From: Acinonyx jubatus
Taxonomy: Eukaryota > Chordata > Mammalia > Carnivora > Felidae
NCBI RefSeq assembly: GCF_027475565.1
Contig: NC_069394.1
Coordinates: 6,431,501-6,495,500 of the forward strand
Direction: 5' to 3'
DNA: 64,000 nt
Of the stretch, positions 22,350 to 34,480 are shown piece by piece. The notes under the pieces were generated by a model, which searched no databases, was not told the origin of the DNA, and saw only the letters and a program-made list of their open reading frames with translations. Numbering within the stretch: position 1 is the first letter of the stretch; the number at the start of each line of letters is the position of its first letter. Both the position numbers and the translations under genes were made by a program.

Positions 22350-22600
22350 AGGAAGAGCGTCTAACATTTACGGAGGGCTTGCTTGCTAGGAGCTGGGCAT
22401 CGTCCTGCACACTTTACCTGCATTAACTCCGTTAATCCTCACAACACCCTACGATTTAGCGGCACTGTCCTGACCCCATTTTACAGATGGAAATGTTGAG
22501 GCACAGCGAGGCGAAGTGACTCTCCTCGTGTCATGTAGCTTGTAAGGGGCAGAGCCGGGCTCTGGGCCCAATACCATCTGACTCCGGAGCCCCCACTCAT
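22350..22600 (-). repeat. MIR, nearly full length (antisense)
   Basis: The antisense MIR is well preserved. It runs from 'taacatttacggagggcttg' through 'ttaatcctcacaacaccct' and 'ccattttacagatggaaatg' to 'aggggcagagccgggctctg'. Confidence 0.92.
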
Positions 22601-23365
22601 GCCCCTCTGCTGACAAGACAACCAATTCTGGGAAACGTGGAGGTAGGGAGTAAAGACGTTTCTCTAGGGAATCAAGTGCACTTGAGAGAGACAAGGCAGC
22701 CCTGAGCGATACCGAACGATGGGGCCAGAGTGAGAAAATGGGAAACCAGGCGCCGTAAGCGCACTTTCCTAAACTCAGAGAGAAAAATTGTGCCACAGCA
22801 ATGGAGACATAGTTGAATTTTCCTTAAATAGGTATCAAGGCCAATACGGTCACTCTCAGAGGCCACGTTTGCCTCTTGGCCAGTTCTAATTATCGGCATT
22901 GATGCTTTCTATAGGCAATTATCCAGGCTCAGGGAGCTGCCTCAGTCAATAATTGGAGAGCAGGGAGCCCTGGAAGGGTTATTCACACAGACGTACTTAC
23001 CCAACACCCTTGCTCCAACTTGCAGTCTGCATGGCCTGAGTGGGAACAATAAGGCCTCCGCAAAGCTGGCCCAGGGCTGTTGAGCAAATTGCAGAGCTGA
23101 TCTCTCTGCATTAAGAGAAGCCCATTAGCACAACAGAGCTTTTGTAGCTGTCAAAATCGCTAGGTGCCTGGCCGTGCCTGCGTGCTCTTCCGCTCAGTCT
23201 GGCTGTCAGGGATACGCTGCGCCTCTGCGATGGGTCAAAGCGGAGTCGCAGGGCACCCATTCTGACTTCCTAGGCAGGGAGGCCTCACCCAGCAAAGGCA
23301 AACGCCGGTTTTCCTCTACTCACACCCAATGTGTAGGGTGTTTTCCTCACGCGGAGCAATTCTGA
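22601..23365. other. Unique DNA, moderately GC-rich
   Basis: No gene was recognised. The part at 23050-23165 is free of repeats and low complexity ('gctgatctctctgcattaag'). It is a candidate for conserved non-coding sequence only if alignments support it. Confidence 0.35.
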
Positions 23366-23369
23366 CACT

Positions 23370-24060
23370 AACTGCCGGGAGTTAGCACGGTCCCCGGAAG
23401 CTGAGGGCTCAGTCCCCCAGGACTAGATGGCCCCTGACTTCAGCCACCAATCACAGGTCTCAGTTTGTCACCTGCGTTTCTGACTGATGGGCTAGGAAGC
23501 GGGGGTTCCCACAACCCCTCCTCTGGCTCGATAGTTTGCTAGAATGGCTCACAACACCCAGGGAAACACTTTACTTACTGCTGCTGACTGTTTACAAAGG
23601 ATATAACTCAAGGGCAGCCAAATGGAAGATGTGCATAGGTACCTGGGAAGGGGTGTAGCCTTCCATGTTCTCTCTGGGTGGGTCCCTTTCCCAGAACCTC
23701 AAAGTATCCATCAACTCAAAAGCTCTCCAAACCACGTTAGTAAGGGTTTTTATGGAGGCTTCAATACCTAGATATGACTGATGAAGCCATTAGTCATTGG
23801 TGATTAGGTCAAACCCACCCTGTCCCTTCCCCCAGTGGGAATGGGACTGAATTGTCCAATCCCCTCTCTTCACCTCTAAGCAAATGGCTGGTTCCCATGG
23901 CAACCAGCCCCTCATCCATAGGGCCTTTCCAAAAGTCCCCTTATTAACATAAACTTGGTGGGGTTGAAAGGGGCTTCTCAGAAAGAACAACAACAACAAA
24001 ATGTTCCTTTCACCTTCTATCACTCAGCGCTATCTCAGAAACTTGAAAGGAAGACCAAAA
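23370..24060 (+). mobile_element. Ancient LTR-like repeat, family unassigned
   Basis: A run of landmarks recalls an old mammalian LTR: 'gttcccacaacccctcctct', 'agaatggctcacaacaccca', 'gtttttatggaggcttcaat', and 'ccatggcaaccagcccctca'. No TG/CA termini or TSD could be fixed, so the borders are approximate. Confidence 0.5.
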
Positions 24061-25875
24061 TGTATGTTTTTATTATATCACAACATTACACAGGATCAGG
24101 GGCACCTAGTTGGAATGATTCAATTGCTTTTTAACACCTCTTTGGTGAGTTATTAGACTGTCCCTGAAAATGTACTACACAGGAGAGATACCTGGAATAA
24201 AAATCAGTATGGCCTGCGGACTGGCCAGTCATTATTGGTACGGTCCACAAAGGCCTGAAATCAGGCCTGGGAGGGGCACAGGGGAGACCCTCATACATAT
24301 CATCCGCTCTGTGTCAGTGCAAAATGGCCGGTGGGCAGTTGAAGGACATGACAGCACCATGGGCTCCCTAGTCTGGGGACTTGTGTCCACGAGGGGTCTC
24401 TCAGGTATGAGTCCCTAGGCTGTGTCTCCTTAGTGCTTCTTCCAGAATGTGCTTTAAATGCTCTCTCCTCCCATCAGCACCTTCCCACAAACAGCCCACG
24501 CTCCTCCTCCAAAGCCAGAAAACGAGCCTTCCCCACGACATATCGCCTCCCAATCCGACCTTTCTCCCACCCAGTATCCACTTTTCCCAGCTCTGTCTCT
24601 CTGGATACAGGGAACTTCTGTGGCCTGTTCTCATTGTCGGGAAATACACCTAAGACATCCACAGCGTCGCTCTGTGGTCTCTTCCTCTCATCCTCTCTGC
24701 CATTTCTGTCTTCATCCCTGTCCTCCCACTTTGCTGTTGCAAGACACTTCCCAAGGAGACAGCTCCTTCCTCCCTTTGCCCGATCCTCTCGTCCTTGTTC
24801 ATCTGCGAGTTGGTTTCTCTCCCCTGCGCAAGCTGCGCCTTGGTGGCGGCGAATAAAGACCGTCGCTTTCAGCAGCACTGAAATAGACACTGTGTTCCTG
24901 ATGCTTTTGAGAAGAGAAGGTGGGTTGGCACCCAAACATTCCTGGGGCATCGTGACTGTGGAAGCTGCATCGTTTTGCTGAGGAAACCAAGCCAAATACC
25001 CTTTCTGCTTGCCTTTTTAATTTGGCATCCCTAAGAAAGATTAATTGTAGCACACAATTCCTGAAGAGTAGGTAAAGAATGACATTTTAATAAAGTAAGA
25101 TCGTGGGTGTCAAGCACGGCTGCTGAGGATTGACAGGCAGAATGAGATGATTCTCTGCTGGACAACTTAATTGTATGTTTGCTTGTCTCCCGCATTTTCC
25201 ACTGTGGCATCCTGGGAACTTGTGCCTGGAACCCAAAACAAGTTCGTGCACCTTTTCATTCTTCCCTGCGCCCCGGTGACACGGCTCTGTCATACACACA
25301 GAGCGATCCTAGTATTTAACAAGCACACATTAACATTAATTTTGTCTCCTTCAAATTACGTTCTGACAAAATAAATAAATAAATAAAAATAACTCCGCTC
25401 AAACCCCATGGGCTATTCTCTCTTTAGGAACCGGCTCTGTAATTCAGTGTTTCCACCCCAGCTTTAACTGCTTAACTGGAGTTCAGTAAATGAATTCAGA
25501 ACCAATTCAAGCATCTCACAGGAAATGAGGTTTTGTCATTCCGCAGTTATATCATGTTTAATTCCAATGATGTTTTCCAGTGTAATAAGATCATTTTATT
25601 CAAGATCTAACTCTATCAACTTTTTTTTTTCTTAAGCACACATATTCCTTCCAAGATTGACAGACTGAAGATATCCTACCACTGATGAAATTTAAACGAA
25701 AACGATGTGGAATGTTAAAACACTTCGAAGATAACAACAGAGCTGCGAAGGGTCACAATTTAAGTGAGACATCCAGCGTCGAGTCAGTAAGTCCTTAAAT
25801 GTTTAATTGGAAAACGCCAACCATCATCTCATGATGTTGAAAGTAGTCAATCCTGAATCAAGTCCAGGGCCTTGA
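24061..25875. other. Unrecognised block with overlapping open frames and a small CpG patch
   Basis: Frames of 182 codons (+, 24433-24981) and 173 codons (-, 24474-24995) lie on top of one another. Neither has recognisable motifs, and the stop-poor composition is pyrimidine-rich on +. About 9 CpGs occur at 24780-24870, just before and across AATAAA at 24852. An (AAAT)n tract lies at about 25371-25387. Confidence 0.4.
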
Positions 25876-25879
25876 AAAG

Positions 25880-25990
25880 TAGAAGGATTAATTGATCCGA
25901 ACTTTGGTTTTCTGAAGTATAAAGTGGGGATAATCATGCACAGAAGGTAGTGTTCTCGTGAGAATCAGAGACAGTGTGAAGCTCCATCAG
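25880..25990 (+). repeat. MIR relic (sense)
   Basis: 'tttctgaagtataaagtggg' is followed by 'gataatcatgc' and 'gtgagaatcagagacagtgt', the 3' half of a sense MIR. Confidence 0.65.
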
Positions 25991-26245
25991 TCAGAGTCCA
26001 AGCAGGAAAATAAGACCACACTGAATATTTCAAAGGGAAGGATCAAGTACCCGGGACTGGTTGTATAAGTGCTGGAAAGCAGATGGGGCAAAAATTAAAA
26101 CTGGCCACTGCCGAAAGCAACGACACCCCATTGAGCCGGAAGAAGGAAAGAGAAGAGAGAATATGCTCCAAGAGACCAGAAGCAAGCAGAGCGGAGCCCT
26201 TGAGGACTGCGCCGGAGGAGCTGAGAAGAAAAGGCAAAATAAGAA
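25991..26245 (+). repeat. Ancient interspersed repeat, family unassigned
   Basis: 'cagtcagagtccaagcagga' through 'gggactggttgtataagtgc' to 'gcgccggaggagctgagaag' matches a widespread old mammalian repeat that I recognise by pattern only. Confidence 0.45.
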
Positions 26246-26329
26246 TGTTCTCAGCCTCCAATGCCTGATGCCATTTTCCTACCTACTGTCAGGAGGAAGA
26301 GAGTGAATTGTTCTCCTAATGGTTGAGAC

Positions 26330-26560
26330 TTAGACACTGGGACCAGACTGTCTGGATTCAGATCCAGCTAAGACACTTACTTCCCCTGTGTCTTTGAACA
26401 AGCTTGTAACTTCTTTGCCCTTCGTCTTGTACACCCATGAAACGGGGACCGTAATCCCAGCCCATCATAGGGTCGTTCTAGAGGATTCCGTGAGCCACGA
26501 TCTGTACTAAGGGTGATGTATGGAAAGCCCCACATACAGTAAGTGCAGTGTGGGACTTTG
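26330..26560 (+). repeat. MIR (sense)
   Basis: The order is that of sense MIR: 'ccagactgtctggattcaga', 'gtgtctttgaacaagcttgt', 'cccatgaaacggggaccgta', and 'cccacatacagtaagtg'. Confidence 0.8.
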
Positions 26561-26689
26561 CTAATATTGTAGTAACACTGATTTTACTGTCATTATGACT
26601 ACTCTCCTTTAATCTTGGGGCACAAAAAGGTCCCTTCCCACATGGAAAACTGGAAAAATGTGCATGTTTTCTCCACCAAGCGTTCCTCT

Positions 26690-26815
26690 CTTTTCTGATG
26701 AGCTCTTTGACTATCAGCTCATGAGGGCAAGGATGGTTTCCTTTTCGGCTGCAAAGATTTACAGCACCGTGCTGGGCATAGCAGAGGGATGCCAACGAAC
26801 ATTCACGAGCTGAAG
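26690..26815 (+). repeat. L2 3'-end relic (sense)
   Basis: 'tcatgagggcaaggatggtt' is followed by 'acagcaccgtgctgggcata', 55 bp downstream, as in the LINE2 3' UTR. Confidence 0.65.
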
Positions 26816-26949
26816 GAAATGGTGACTCCTAATTTCCATTTGGGTAACTGGGTGGGTGGTGGTGTCAGCCTTGGGCCACACTCAGCGTATATAGATGGGA
26901 GCTGAAGTTATAAAACTGTAAGATGTTGCCCCAGAGAAATGTGTAGAAT

Positions 26950-27680
26950 GCAGAAATGTATTTAGTTTTGGCGTCTACTCTAGGCCAGGCACCGTTCTGG
27001 GTATTGGGGAAACAGTTGTCCGTAGGAAGTAGACAAAGTCCCTGGCTCTCCCAGAGCTTACGTCTCAGTGGGGTGCTCTGGCAGTAAACATGATCAAAGA
27101 GTAAGTTACATGGAGGTTCAGAACAAAGTGAGTGCTGTGGCAGGGGTAGGAATTTTAAACGTGGTGATCAGGGACAACAGGACATTTGCACAGCCTTGGG
27201 AGTAGTGCAAGTGGATATCTGAGAGAAGAACGTTCTGAGAAGACAAGGTAACAAGAGTGAACACCCTGAAAAGAAGCATATCTAGTGTGGTCTGGAATGA
27301 ACAGGAAGCCTGTGTAGACACAGCAGAGGAAGCAAGAGACAAGTGGCAGAAGAAGTCAGGTAAGGAGAGAAGGCACAAGGGGCATGGGGTCATGTGACCT
27401 ACTATGGGGCCATGGCTTCCTTCTGAGGACTCAACAGAGGAATGTCAGAACCAGATTCACACTTTGAAGGATGACTTTGCCCGTTGAGTTCATGATAGCA
27501 CTGGGGGCAAGGGTGGGCGAAGGGACAGAAGGAGGGGAGGAATCGTGATAATTCAGGCCAGAGACAAAACCTGGCTTGGATCACGGTGGTAGCCGAGGAG
27601 GTTGTGAAAAATGGGTCAGATTTGGATAAATACGAGAGCCAGGTTGAACCAACAGGACTTCTGAAGGGATTGGATGTGGG
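26950..27680 (-). repeat. Long L2 relic (antisense)
   Basis: Antisense LINE2 3'-UTR landmarks are spread over about 700 bp: 'ctaggccaggcaccgttctg', 'gctctcccagagcttacgtc', 'gtggtgatcagggacaacag', and 'ctttgaaggatgactttgcc'. It is the longest L2 relic in the window. Confidence 0.7.
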
Positions 27681-27700
27681 TACTTAAAAAGAAGAAAAGA

Positions 27701-27880
27701 GGGGCACCTGAGTGGCTCAGTTGGTTAAACATTTGACTCTTGGTTTCAGCTCAAGTTATGATCTTATGGCTCATGAGTTCGAGCCCTGCATCGGGCTCTG
27801 CACTGATGGTGAAGAGCCTGCCTGGGATCCTTTCTCCCTCCCTCTCTCTCTCTGCCCTTCCCCAACTAAAAATAGAACTT
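27701..27880 (+). mobile_element. Feline-type tRNA SINE
   Basis: This is a sense copy with a diverged B-box region ('tgagttcgagccctgcatc'). TSD copies are aaaaagaagaaaaga (27686-27700) and aaaaataagaaaaga (27881-27895), with one mismatch. Confidence 0.94.
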
Positions 27881-28129
27881 AAAAATAAGAAAAGAAAGGA
27901 GCCAAGTAGGTCTCAGAAGCTCTGACCCCAACTGCTGAAAGAAGAGAGTTGTCTTTCTTCATGTAAGGGACAGGTCTATGCAGAAAACTGGGGAGTTCCC
28001 AGCCAGGAGACATTTTTAAAGGATGGACAAACCAACAAATGCACAAAAATAGAGAAGTATGAGAAGAAGGAAAAAATAATGAAGTCTATTTCTACAGAGA
28101 ACAAGAAAGTAAAAGGTAGCCCAGTTCTT

Positions 28130-28342
28130 TTTTTAAAAAAATTTTTATGTTTATTTATTTTTGAGAGGGACAGAGTGTGAGCTGGGGGAGGGGCAGGGGT
28201 GGGGGGAGACACAGAATCCGAAGCAGGCTCCAGGCTCTGAGCTGTCAGCATGGAGCCCGACGTGGGGCTTGAACCCATGAACCGTAAGATCACAACCCGA
28301 GCTGAAGGAGAAGCTCAACCAACTGAGCCACCCAGGCGCCCC
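28130..28342 (-). mobile_element. Feline-type tRNA SINE (antisense), G-rich variant
   Basis: This is an antisense copy. TSD copies are aaggtagcccagttctt (28113-28129) and aagatagttcagttctt (28344-28360). The GA tract contains 'gggggaggggcaggggt', a G-quadruplex-like pattern. Confidence 0.94.
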
Positions 28343-28699
28343 AAAGATAGTTCAGTTCTTAAGAGGCAAGATGGAATACTATTAACATTTCTTGAGGTTA
28401 CACCATGCATCCTGGGGTTTAGACGCTGCATTTGTATCAACTTAAGCAGAATACATTTTTTTTAACAGAGAAGATCCAAGGGTTGGTGGGTGCATAGGTC
28501 AGCCTTGAAAATGGCGGGCAGGAGGAAAAACACAAGTGAGGTGAAAAAGAACTTCAAACTTTTTATCCCTCCCAGCAAAGTGGGATGGCGATGTGGCTGG
28601 CCCTGACACATACCTCACCTTCTCTGCGTGATGGTGGGAAGTATCGAAACGAGCAGGCGGTGAAAATCTTTACAGGAAAGAAAAAGCTCGAGCCAAGGT

Positions 28700-29010
28700 C
28701 ACTGGTTTTCTCTTGCTCCTGTAACACATTACCATAAATAAATGGCAGAAACAGCATAGATTCATCCTCTCATAATTCTGGAGCTCAGAAATCCAAACCG
28801 GGTTTCTTCGGCTAGAATCAAGGTGTCAGAAGGGCTGTGTTCCTTCGAAGGATCTAGGGGAGAATCGGTTTCTTTTTTTCCAGCTTCCAGACGTGACCAC
28901 ATGTTTTGGTTCCTGGTTCCTGGCCCCTGGAGATAGACCCAGGTGACTGATAGTGTCGTGCTAACCTCTGATGCCCTGACCTAGCCCTGATTGGAGCCGG
29001 GTGCATGCCT
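28700..29010 (+). repeat. Ancient interspersed repeat, probably an old L1M-type 3' region
   Basis: 'cctgtaacacattaccataa' is followed by 'ctcataattctggagctcag', 'ctagaatcaaggtgtcagaa', 'ctaggggagaatcggtttct' and 'tttccagcttccagacgtga'. The same family recurs at 63635-64000. The family name is tentative. Confidence 0.6.
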
Positions 29011-31535
29011 GGACTTCGCAAACCACCCTGACCAGTAACCGCCCGCTGCCCCCTTCCCTTCCTTCCTTCTTTCTTTGTTATTGAGTTTGAGTTGGTATCT
29101 GACACTTAAAGTCCCCAAATTTCTGATTACATTAGTAGGAAACCTTGAAAATGAAAATTACCTATGTTTGAAGTTCTTTGATTCCAAGCAGGGATGCAGG
29201 GTACTGTAAGGGGGATTTAGTGTCTTAGGTGAACAAGTGAGGGAGGCTGCACGCTGCTGGGGGAAGGCAAACATTGGGCTTATACCCCTAAGAGTAGACC
29301 CAAGGCACTACATGCATGAAAAGGGTGGGCCGGCACAGAGAAATATTATTAACTAGTCGCCACGAATAACGGGTTGAAATATAGCCAGCCAGAGTCCTAG
29401 TCAAATCTCTGCTGAAGCAGAAAACCTCTTCCTGGCAGAGTGAAATTAAAACATAGTTAAGGGGAGTTCAACGTGCAGGAGGCAGAATTCATCATGATGA
29501 GATTAGAACACACAAAAGCAAATTCCACCCAAATATCAGATCATTTAGAGGCTCGGTGTGCATAAGCCACATGCCTTTCCCCAGGCAATTTGCAATGAAG
29601 GACAACGAGAAATTCATTGCTGCCACAGGACAACATATAGACTGTCCCATCTGCATCTCCTTTGCTTCGTTGTTCACCCCCGCAATCTGCCAAGGGCAAT
29701 GGAAGGTGGAAGGATGGAAGCCTCTGGGTCTGGGACAAAACCCAGGTGATGAAGCTGAGAGGCTGTTCTGGTTCCTCGGGCAGGTGAGCACGCTCTACCG
29801 CATTCCCGAGATCTTGGTTTGTGCAAACTGTGAGCTCACTAACACAGGATGTGGGGTCGTGAGAGAGGCCAGCATCTGCTCTGACCTCCAGCTTTCCCGT
29901 GGCCCTCTAAACACCATCACCATGCAGGTGCTCCGGGCTGGCTTCAGGGGCTCGCGTGAAAGTCCCTCACAGCCCCCCTCCGAGGCATGACCTACAAGAC
30001 TAAGCCGTCTGCCCTGCCCTTATTAAACTCCCTTCGTCTCTGTACAAAATAAAATGCAAATAAAATCAATAGCAAATAACCCACCTTTCATCACTTCCTC
30101 ATTCGCCGCCTACAATCATCTCTGTCCTACTCCCTGGAACTCGCTTCCCTGCATACGGGTGTGGTACGCTCTATTTGTTACAAGCAGCAATGGCAATCGC
30201 TACCAAAATTAGCGTTCTAAGATAATCTCCAAAGAACTGTAAGTATATTAACTCATTTACTTTCATTCTGTTGACACGCGATCTATGGAAGGAACCGGTT
30301 TCATTATTTCCATCACCGTTCGCGGCTGTGTTAGAGCTTGAACGCAAACCAGTATGAAACATTTAAGAAATATATCTAAGATCAGCATTCGTCTGGCTAC
30401 TGTCTGGCTCCATTTCTTACCAAACAGAACTGAACAAGAAATGGTTCCAAATGAGAAGGCATTATTTGGGGTTTGCATAATTGACATCGTTATCTGTCAG
30501 GTGGTTTAAATAAACCCAGCAGCCATTATAAGATCATTAGGAAAGGGATAGCAATGGGTCCAGAAGGCCAATCGGCTGTGTTCTCATCACGGAAGAAGCG
30601 GCCATCCTAACAGGGGCCTTGGGGAAAATGTGTTGAAGCAGCTGGAAGAGTTTAATGACCAAATCAAAGGTAAAGAAATGGCTACCTGTGCACCAGTGAA
30701 TAGGCTCATTTCAGCCTGGTGTGGAGGAGCTTAGAGACACTCTCCCCCCCCCACCCCTCCCTTTCCCACTCCTAATGCTTGATCCCACAGCAGCTGAAGC
30801 AATCTGAGAGCTCTCAGCAGACAGATATGCAAAGGAGGGTGGAAACAAAGAAGGGAAAACATCCCCGAAGTGAGTAGGCTTAGCTCAGCAGATGCTAGCC
30901 TAGCCTGCAATGCCCTCTTGCTACGGACACAGTGGGTTTTAGGGTAAGAGTCTAGTGAGTTTGTCTCCAGAACCCAAACTTGGCCTTGAAAGGGAAGGCG
31001 GCTTGAGGAAGAGAACAACACCGCCTGCTAATTGAAGCAGAATCTAATTTTAAAATCTCCTTTTCAGTAGGCATCTGGATGTTCTGTTTAATGCAACCAA
31101 TTACCTGGGGTCTATTTCCTGCCCAGCAGCCTATGGAGAGAAGTACTGGAGGAGAAAATGATATAATGAGAACCAGGTCTAGGAGGAGCCTGAGTGCCTT
31201 GCACAAAAGCGTCCCACTCTGTAGCAAGGGGCTCCTGATTGCAGCATATCTCAGATGATAACCTGGGGACTAGGCTGGTCTGAATTAGATGCCAACATCA
31301 GGGAAATTTTCCTCTCCCTCCTTTTTTCCCTCTTCAGGGTCATTGGATCTTGCGTGACAAAAATAAAATGTTTTCATCACTTTACATTTTGCAAAGAGCC
31401 CCACGCAACCACCTTGGCTGGGTAAGTTAGGTTCTCCCCTGCTCTAACGTCCTCCCCACCAAACAATCTTCACCAGTTTGAAAACCTTCCTCCCTCCAAT
31501 TATGAGCATCTATCTTCCAATCCCTGATTTCATTG
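29011..31535. other. Largest repeat-free block
   Basis: About 2.5 kb show no transposable element that I can recognise. A 144-codon + frame (29556-29990) is opposed by 99- and 65-codon minus frames and shows no domain. I found no exon with convincing splice sites. Confidence 0.4.
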
Positions 31536-31539
31536 ATCT

Positions 31540-31640
31540 ATCATTACACTGATTTTGAGGTATCATTATACCCAGTTTACTAAGAATAGCAAGGCACAGA
31601 GAGGTTAGGGGATTCACCAAAAAGCACACAGTTTGTAATC
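31540..31640 (-). repeat. MIR relic (antisense)
   Basis: 'ttatacccagtttactaag' followed by 'aaggcacagagaggttaggg' and 'gattcaccaaaaagcacaca' is an antisense MIR core. Confidence 0.75.
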
Positions 31641-31644
31641 AAAG

Positions 31645-31900
31645 TTTACATTTATTAAGGCGCACGATGCACCAGGCATAGGGAAAAGCACTCTGTAGAG
31701 ACGACGCCATAAAAACCACCTGCAGCCTCTTGAAGTGGGAATTATTGCCATTTTCAGTTTTGCTCCAAAGACGAGGAACCAGAGTCTGGATGATGAGTCA
31801 CTTACCCAAACTCACAAAAACAGAAAGAGAGCTGAGTGTAACACAGGAATTGTCGCTCCAGCGCCCCCTTCAGGATCCCATGCTGCACTGCTAGTTCACA
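31645..31900 (-). repeat. MIR, near full length (antisense)
   Basis: The element runs through 'tttacatttattaaggcgc', 'atgcaccaggcataggg', 'tattgccattttcagttttg' and 'tgagtcacttacccaaactc'. It lies directly after another antisense MIR. Confidence 0.8.
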
Positions 31901-32595
31901 AAGACCCGGGTTTGAACGAGGTTCTCTTACTCCAAATGAGAACTCAGCCCATTGAACAGGAAATACATCTATATAAAAACATAATCTTGTTTAATATACA
32001 ACTGGACAAAGCGACGTAAAATTATTCAGGGTGTGAATCTCAATACCCCGAAGACTTTCAGTTGCTTTGCTTTGGTTTGGTTTTAGTTGGCGGTCGTGCA
32101 AGTTTGGAACTACTGAGGTGCCATTAAACTCATTGGTATAATAAAATCTTAGATGATTTAGAGGTCTCGTTGGAAATTTCTGGATCTCTGAGGATAGTAG
32201 CTAGACAGAGATGGATAAAAAGAGAAGCAGCCACTCTGTTATTGGCATTACCAAGAGGGGTTTTAGGAAGAACATAAATGTCTAATGGGAATCTGTGAAT
32301 TTGTTTTCTGTGTGATGTGCGAGGGAAATCTACTCCCACATTCCCCCATGGAAATGTCAGTGAAATTCAGAGTGATTATTATGTTTGATACAAGTATGCT
32401 TCCTTTTCTGGAAAATACAAAGAAGTAATGAGCTCTGTATCAAGACTGTTGGGAGCCCATGGGGACAACCAATTTCTCCGTTTACATCAAGAGCATAACT
32501 GACTTCCAACCTAAAGGAAATAAAAAAAAAAAAGAGGCGGCTATGTATAAATACTACACGCATACAACTGATGCTACCAAATTTATGGTGGTCCT
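31901..32595. other. Unique non-coding DNA
   Basis: No repeat or exon was recognised. Confidence 0.45.
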
Positions 32596-32599
32596 TTCC

Positions 32600-33110
32600 A
32601 GTTATTTACCAAGTATTTCTTACTTTGCATTCTAACTGCCTGCTAAGTATTGTAGTTATTTTTTCATGGTGGGGATCCGAGCATTAAGCAAAACAGAATT
32701 CTGATCCACACGGAACTTCCATTTCACTGGGGGAAGATGCTAAACAGAACTCATCTTGGATCCTGACATGCATTGTTGGTATGGTCAAGAATGAGCAAAA
32801 GTGGGGAGAAAAGCCTTAGGATGTCCAAGAAGGCTTTTTGAGAGAAGAGTCCTGTGACAATAAGAGGAACAAGCTGGAGGAAAGACCATGTCCAAGGGCA
32901 TGGGATGAGGCTGAGCTTCATGTAATCAGGAAGAGCAGGGAGGTCAGAGCATCACAGACAAGGGGGACAGCCAGGAGGATATGGGATTGGAATCTCGGGG
33001 AGGACCAGGAGTGGTAGTGTTTTGTAGATCATGATATGGGTGGTTTATACTTTATTCTTATTGTAACTGGCAAGCCATTGGATGGATAAGATTTAATAAA
33101 TACTTTGTGA
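32600..33110 (-). repeat. L2 relic (antisense)
   Basis: 'ctgcctgctaagtattgtag', 'cacacggaacttccatttca', 'gatgaggctgagcttcatgt' and 'ggcaagccattggatggata' follow the antisense LINE2 3' order over about 500 bp. Confidence 0.6.
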
Positions 33111-33840
33111 ACAATGGACCAGACATCGGTGTGAATGAAAACAGGTAAATAAGTGTGCCAAGTGAACGATGGATTGAAAGAGAAAGACTTGCTAGAGAAG
33201 CATGACTTCCCATAGACTTTAGAGGCAGAGTCTACAAGGGTGCCGTTAAGGAATGTCATGCTAATGTCATGCTCTTAACCCGGATGTTGGGTCTGAAGGA
33301 AAGCATGTTAAGGAGGATACCAGGGTTTCAGTTGAACACACAAGAAGCTGAATGCTTATGATGCATCTGCAGGTGGAAACTAAGCTCCCAGTGGCACGTC
33401 CTCATGGAAGTGGTGTCTACAAGGCTCCATGAAGTCACTCAGCCAGGAGCTGCTGGCTTGTACTCCTGACTTGTGTTGAGACTCTCTGAGATTCCCAACT
33501 ATTCACAGCTGGCAGCTCAGCCAGAATCAAAGAATGGGGTCCATGATGGGAGAGAGAGGCACACAATTCAAGAAATGAGCTAACTAGCAAACCGAGAGCC
33601 CCACCGTCACGCGTTTTACATATGTCAATGTAACCTCTTGCTCAGCAGGAATAGGAATCTTTTGGCTACCACTCTAGGTGGATAAATAAGCTTAGAAATG
33701 GCTCCTAAATGAAGGTTATCAGTAAATATACGGTCCCTTATCACAACAGTCTTATGAAGCATCATTGCATCCACTTTACTGAGGGACAGTAAAGTGCATC
33801 CTACAGGCAGAACATCATTTTCCATAAAAAAAATGGCCAT
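33111..33840. other. Unique non-coding DNA
   Basis: No repeat or exon was recognised. Confidence 0.4.
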
Positions 33841-33843
33841 AAT

Positions 33844-33983
33844 GGGGCACCTGGGTGGTTCAGTTGGTTAAACATCTGCCTCTTGATCTCCGCTCAGGTC
33901 TTGATCTCAGGGTTGTGAGTTCAAGCTCCACATTGGACTTCGGACTCAACGTTGGGTGTGGAGCCTACTTAAAAAAAAAAAAA
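33844..33983 (+). mobile_element. Short carnivore tRNA SINE (older subtype)
   Basis: This is a sense copy only about 140 bp long. It goes directly from 'gtggagcctactt' to A13 without the CT-rich segment seen in the other copies. The tRNA-like part 'gagttcaagctccac' is diverged. Confidence 0.88.
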
Positions 33984-34309
33984 GTCCCTAACAATTCTAG
34001 AATCCCTACATGTGGACAGAGTCAATATGTCTGTGCTTTGTTGCATGTTAGGAGGTATACACAAACACTTATATGTATCCAAATATCTGTCCACACTTTG
34101 TTTGAAACTTAGACAGCCTCATCTCATCTGAGTAGGACCACTTTTGTATGTTGTGCTTAATATAAATTATTATTATAATTTAAAACCAAACATATGTATC
34201 TTTGGAAGGACAAAATAAAAGCTCTCTTTAAAATAAAAAAAAAAAAAAACCTAAGAGGAAAAAAAACAGTTGTTACGATATTAAAAATGTCCCAAACCTA
34301 AATGCAGGA

Positions 34310-34480
34310 TTCAGTCTTTGCAAGGCAGTGAGGTGAGAGTCATTATTATCCCAACTTCATAGATAATGGAAACAGAGGCTCTCAGAGGTCAAGCAAAATG
34401 CCAAGATCCAGACATCAAGAAACAGTGACTCCAGAACTCGGATCCTTGTCTCCTGACAGCACACTCTTTATTCTCTTTCT
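34310..34480 (-). repeat. MIR relic (antisense)
   Basis: 'cattattatcccaacttcat' is followed by 'gaaacagaggctctcagagg', 'tcaagcaaaatgccaagat' and 'ccagaactcggatccttgtc'. Confidence 0.75.

Noticed and set aside
24108..24135. Possible extra SINE 5' end (ggggcacctagttgg)
   Set aside because: Only about 15-25 bases resemble the SINE start. No body, CT tract or tail follows.
24433..24995. Overlapping 182-codon (+) and 173-codon (-) frames
   Set aside because: Stops are scarce on both strands because of base composition. Neither product resembles a protein family.
29556..29990. 144-codon plus-strand frame
   Set aside because: CPIC and CANCELTNTGC look zinc-finger-like at first, but spacing and context fit no zinc-binding family, and minus-strand frames overlap it.
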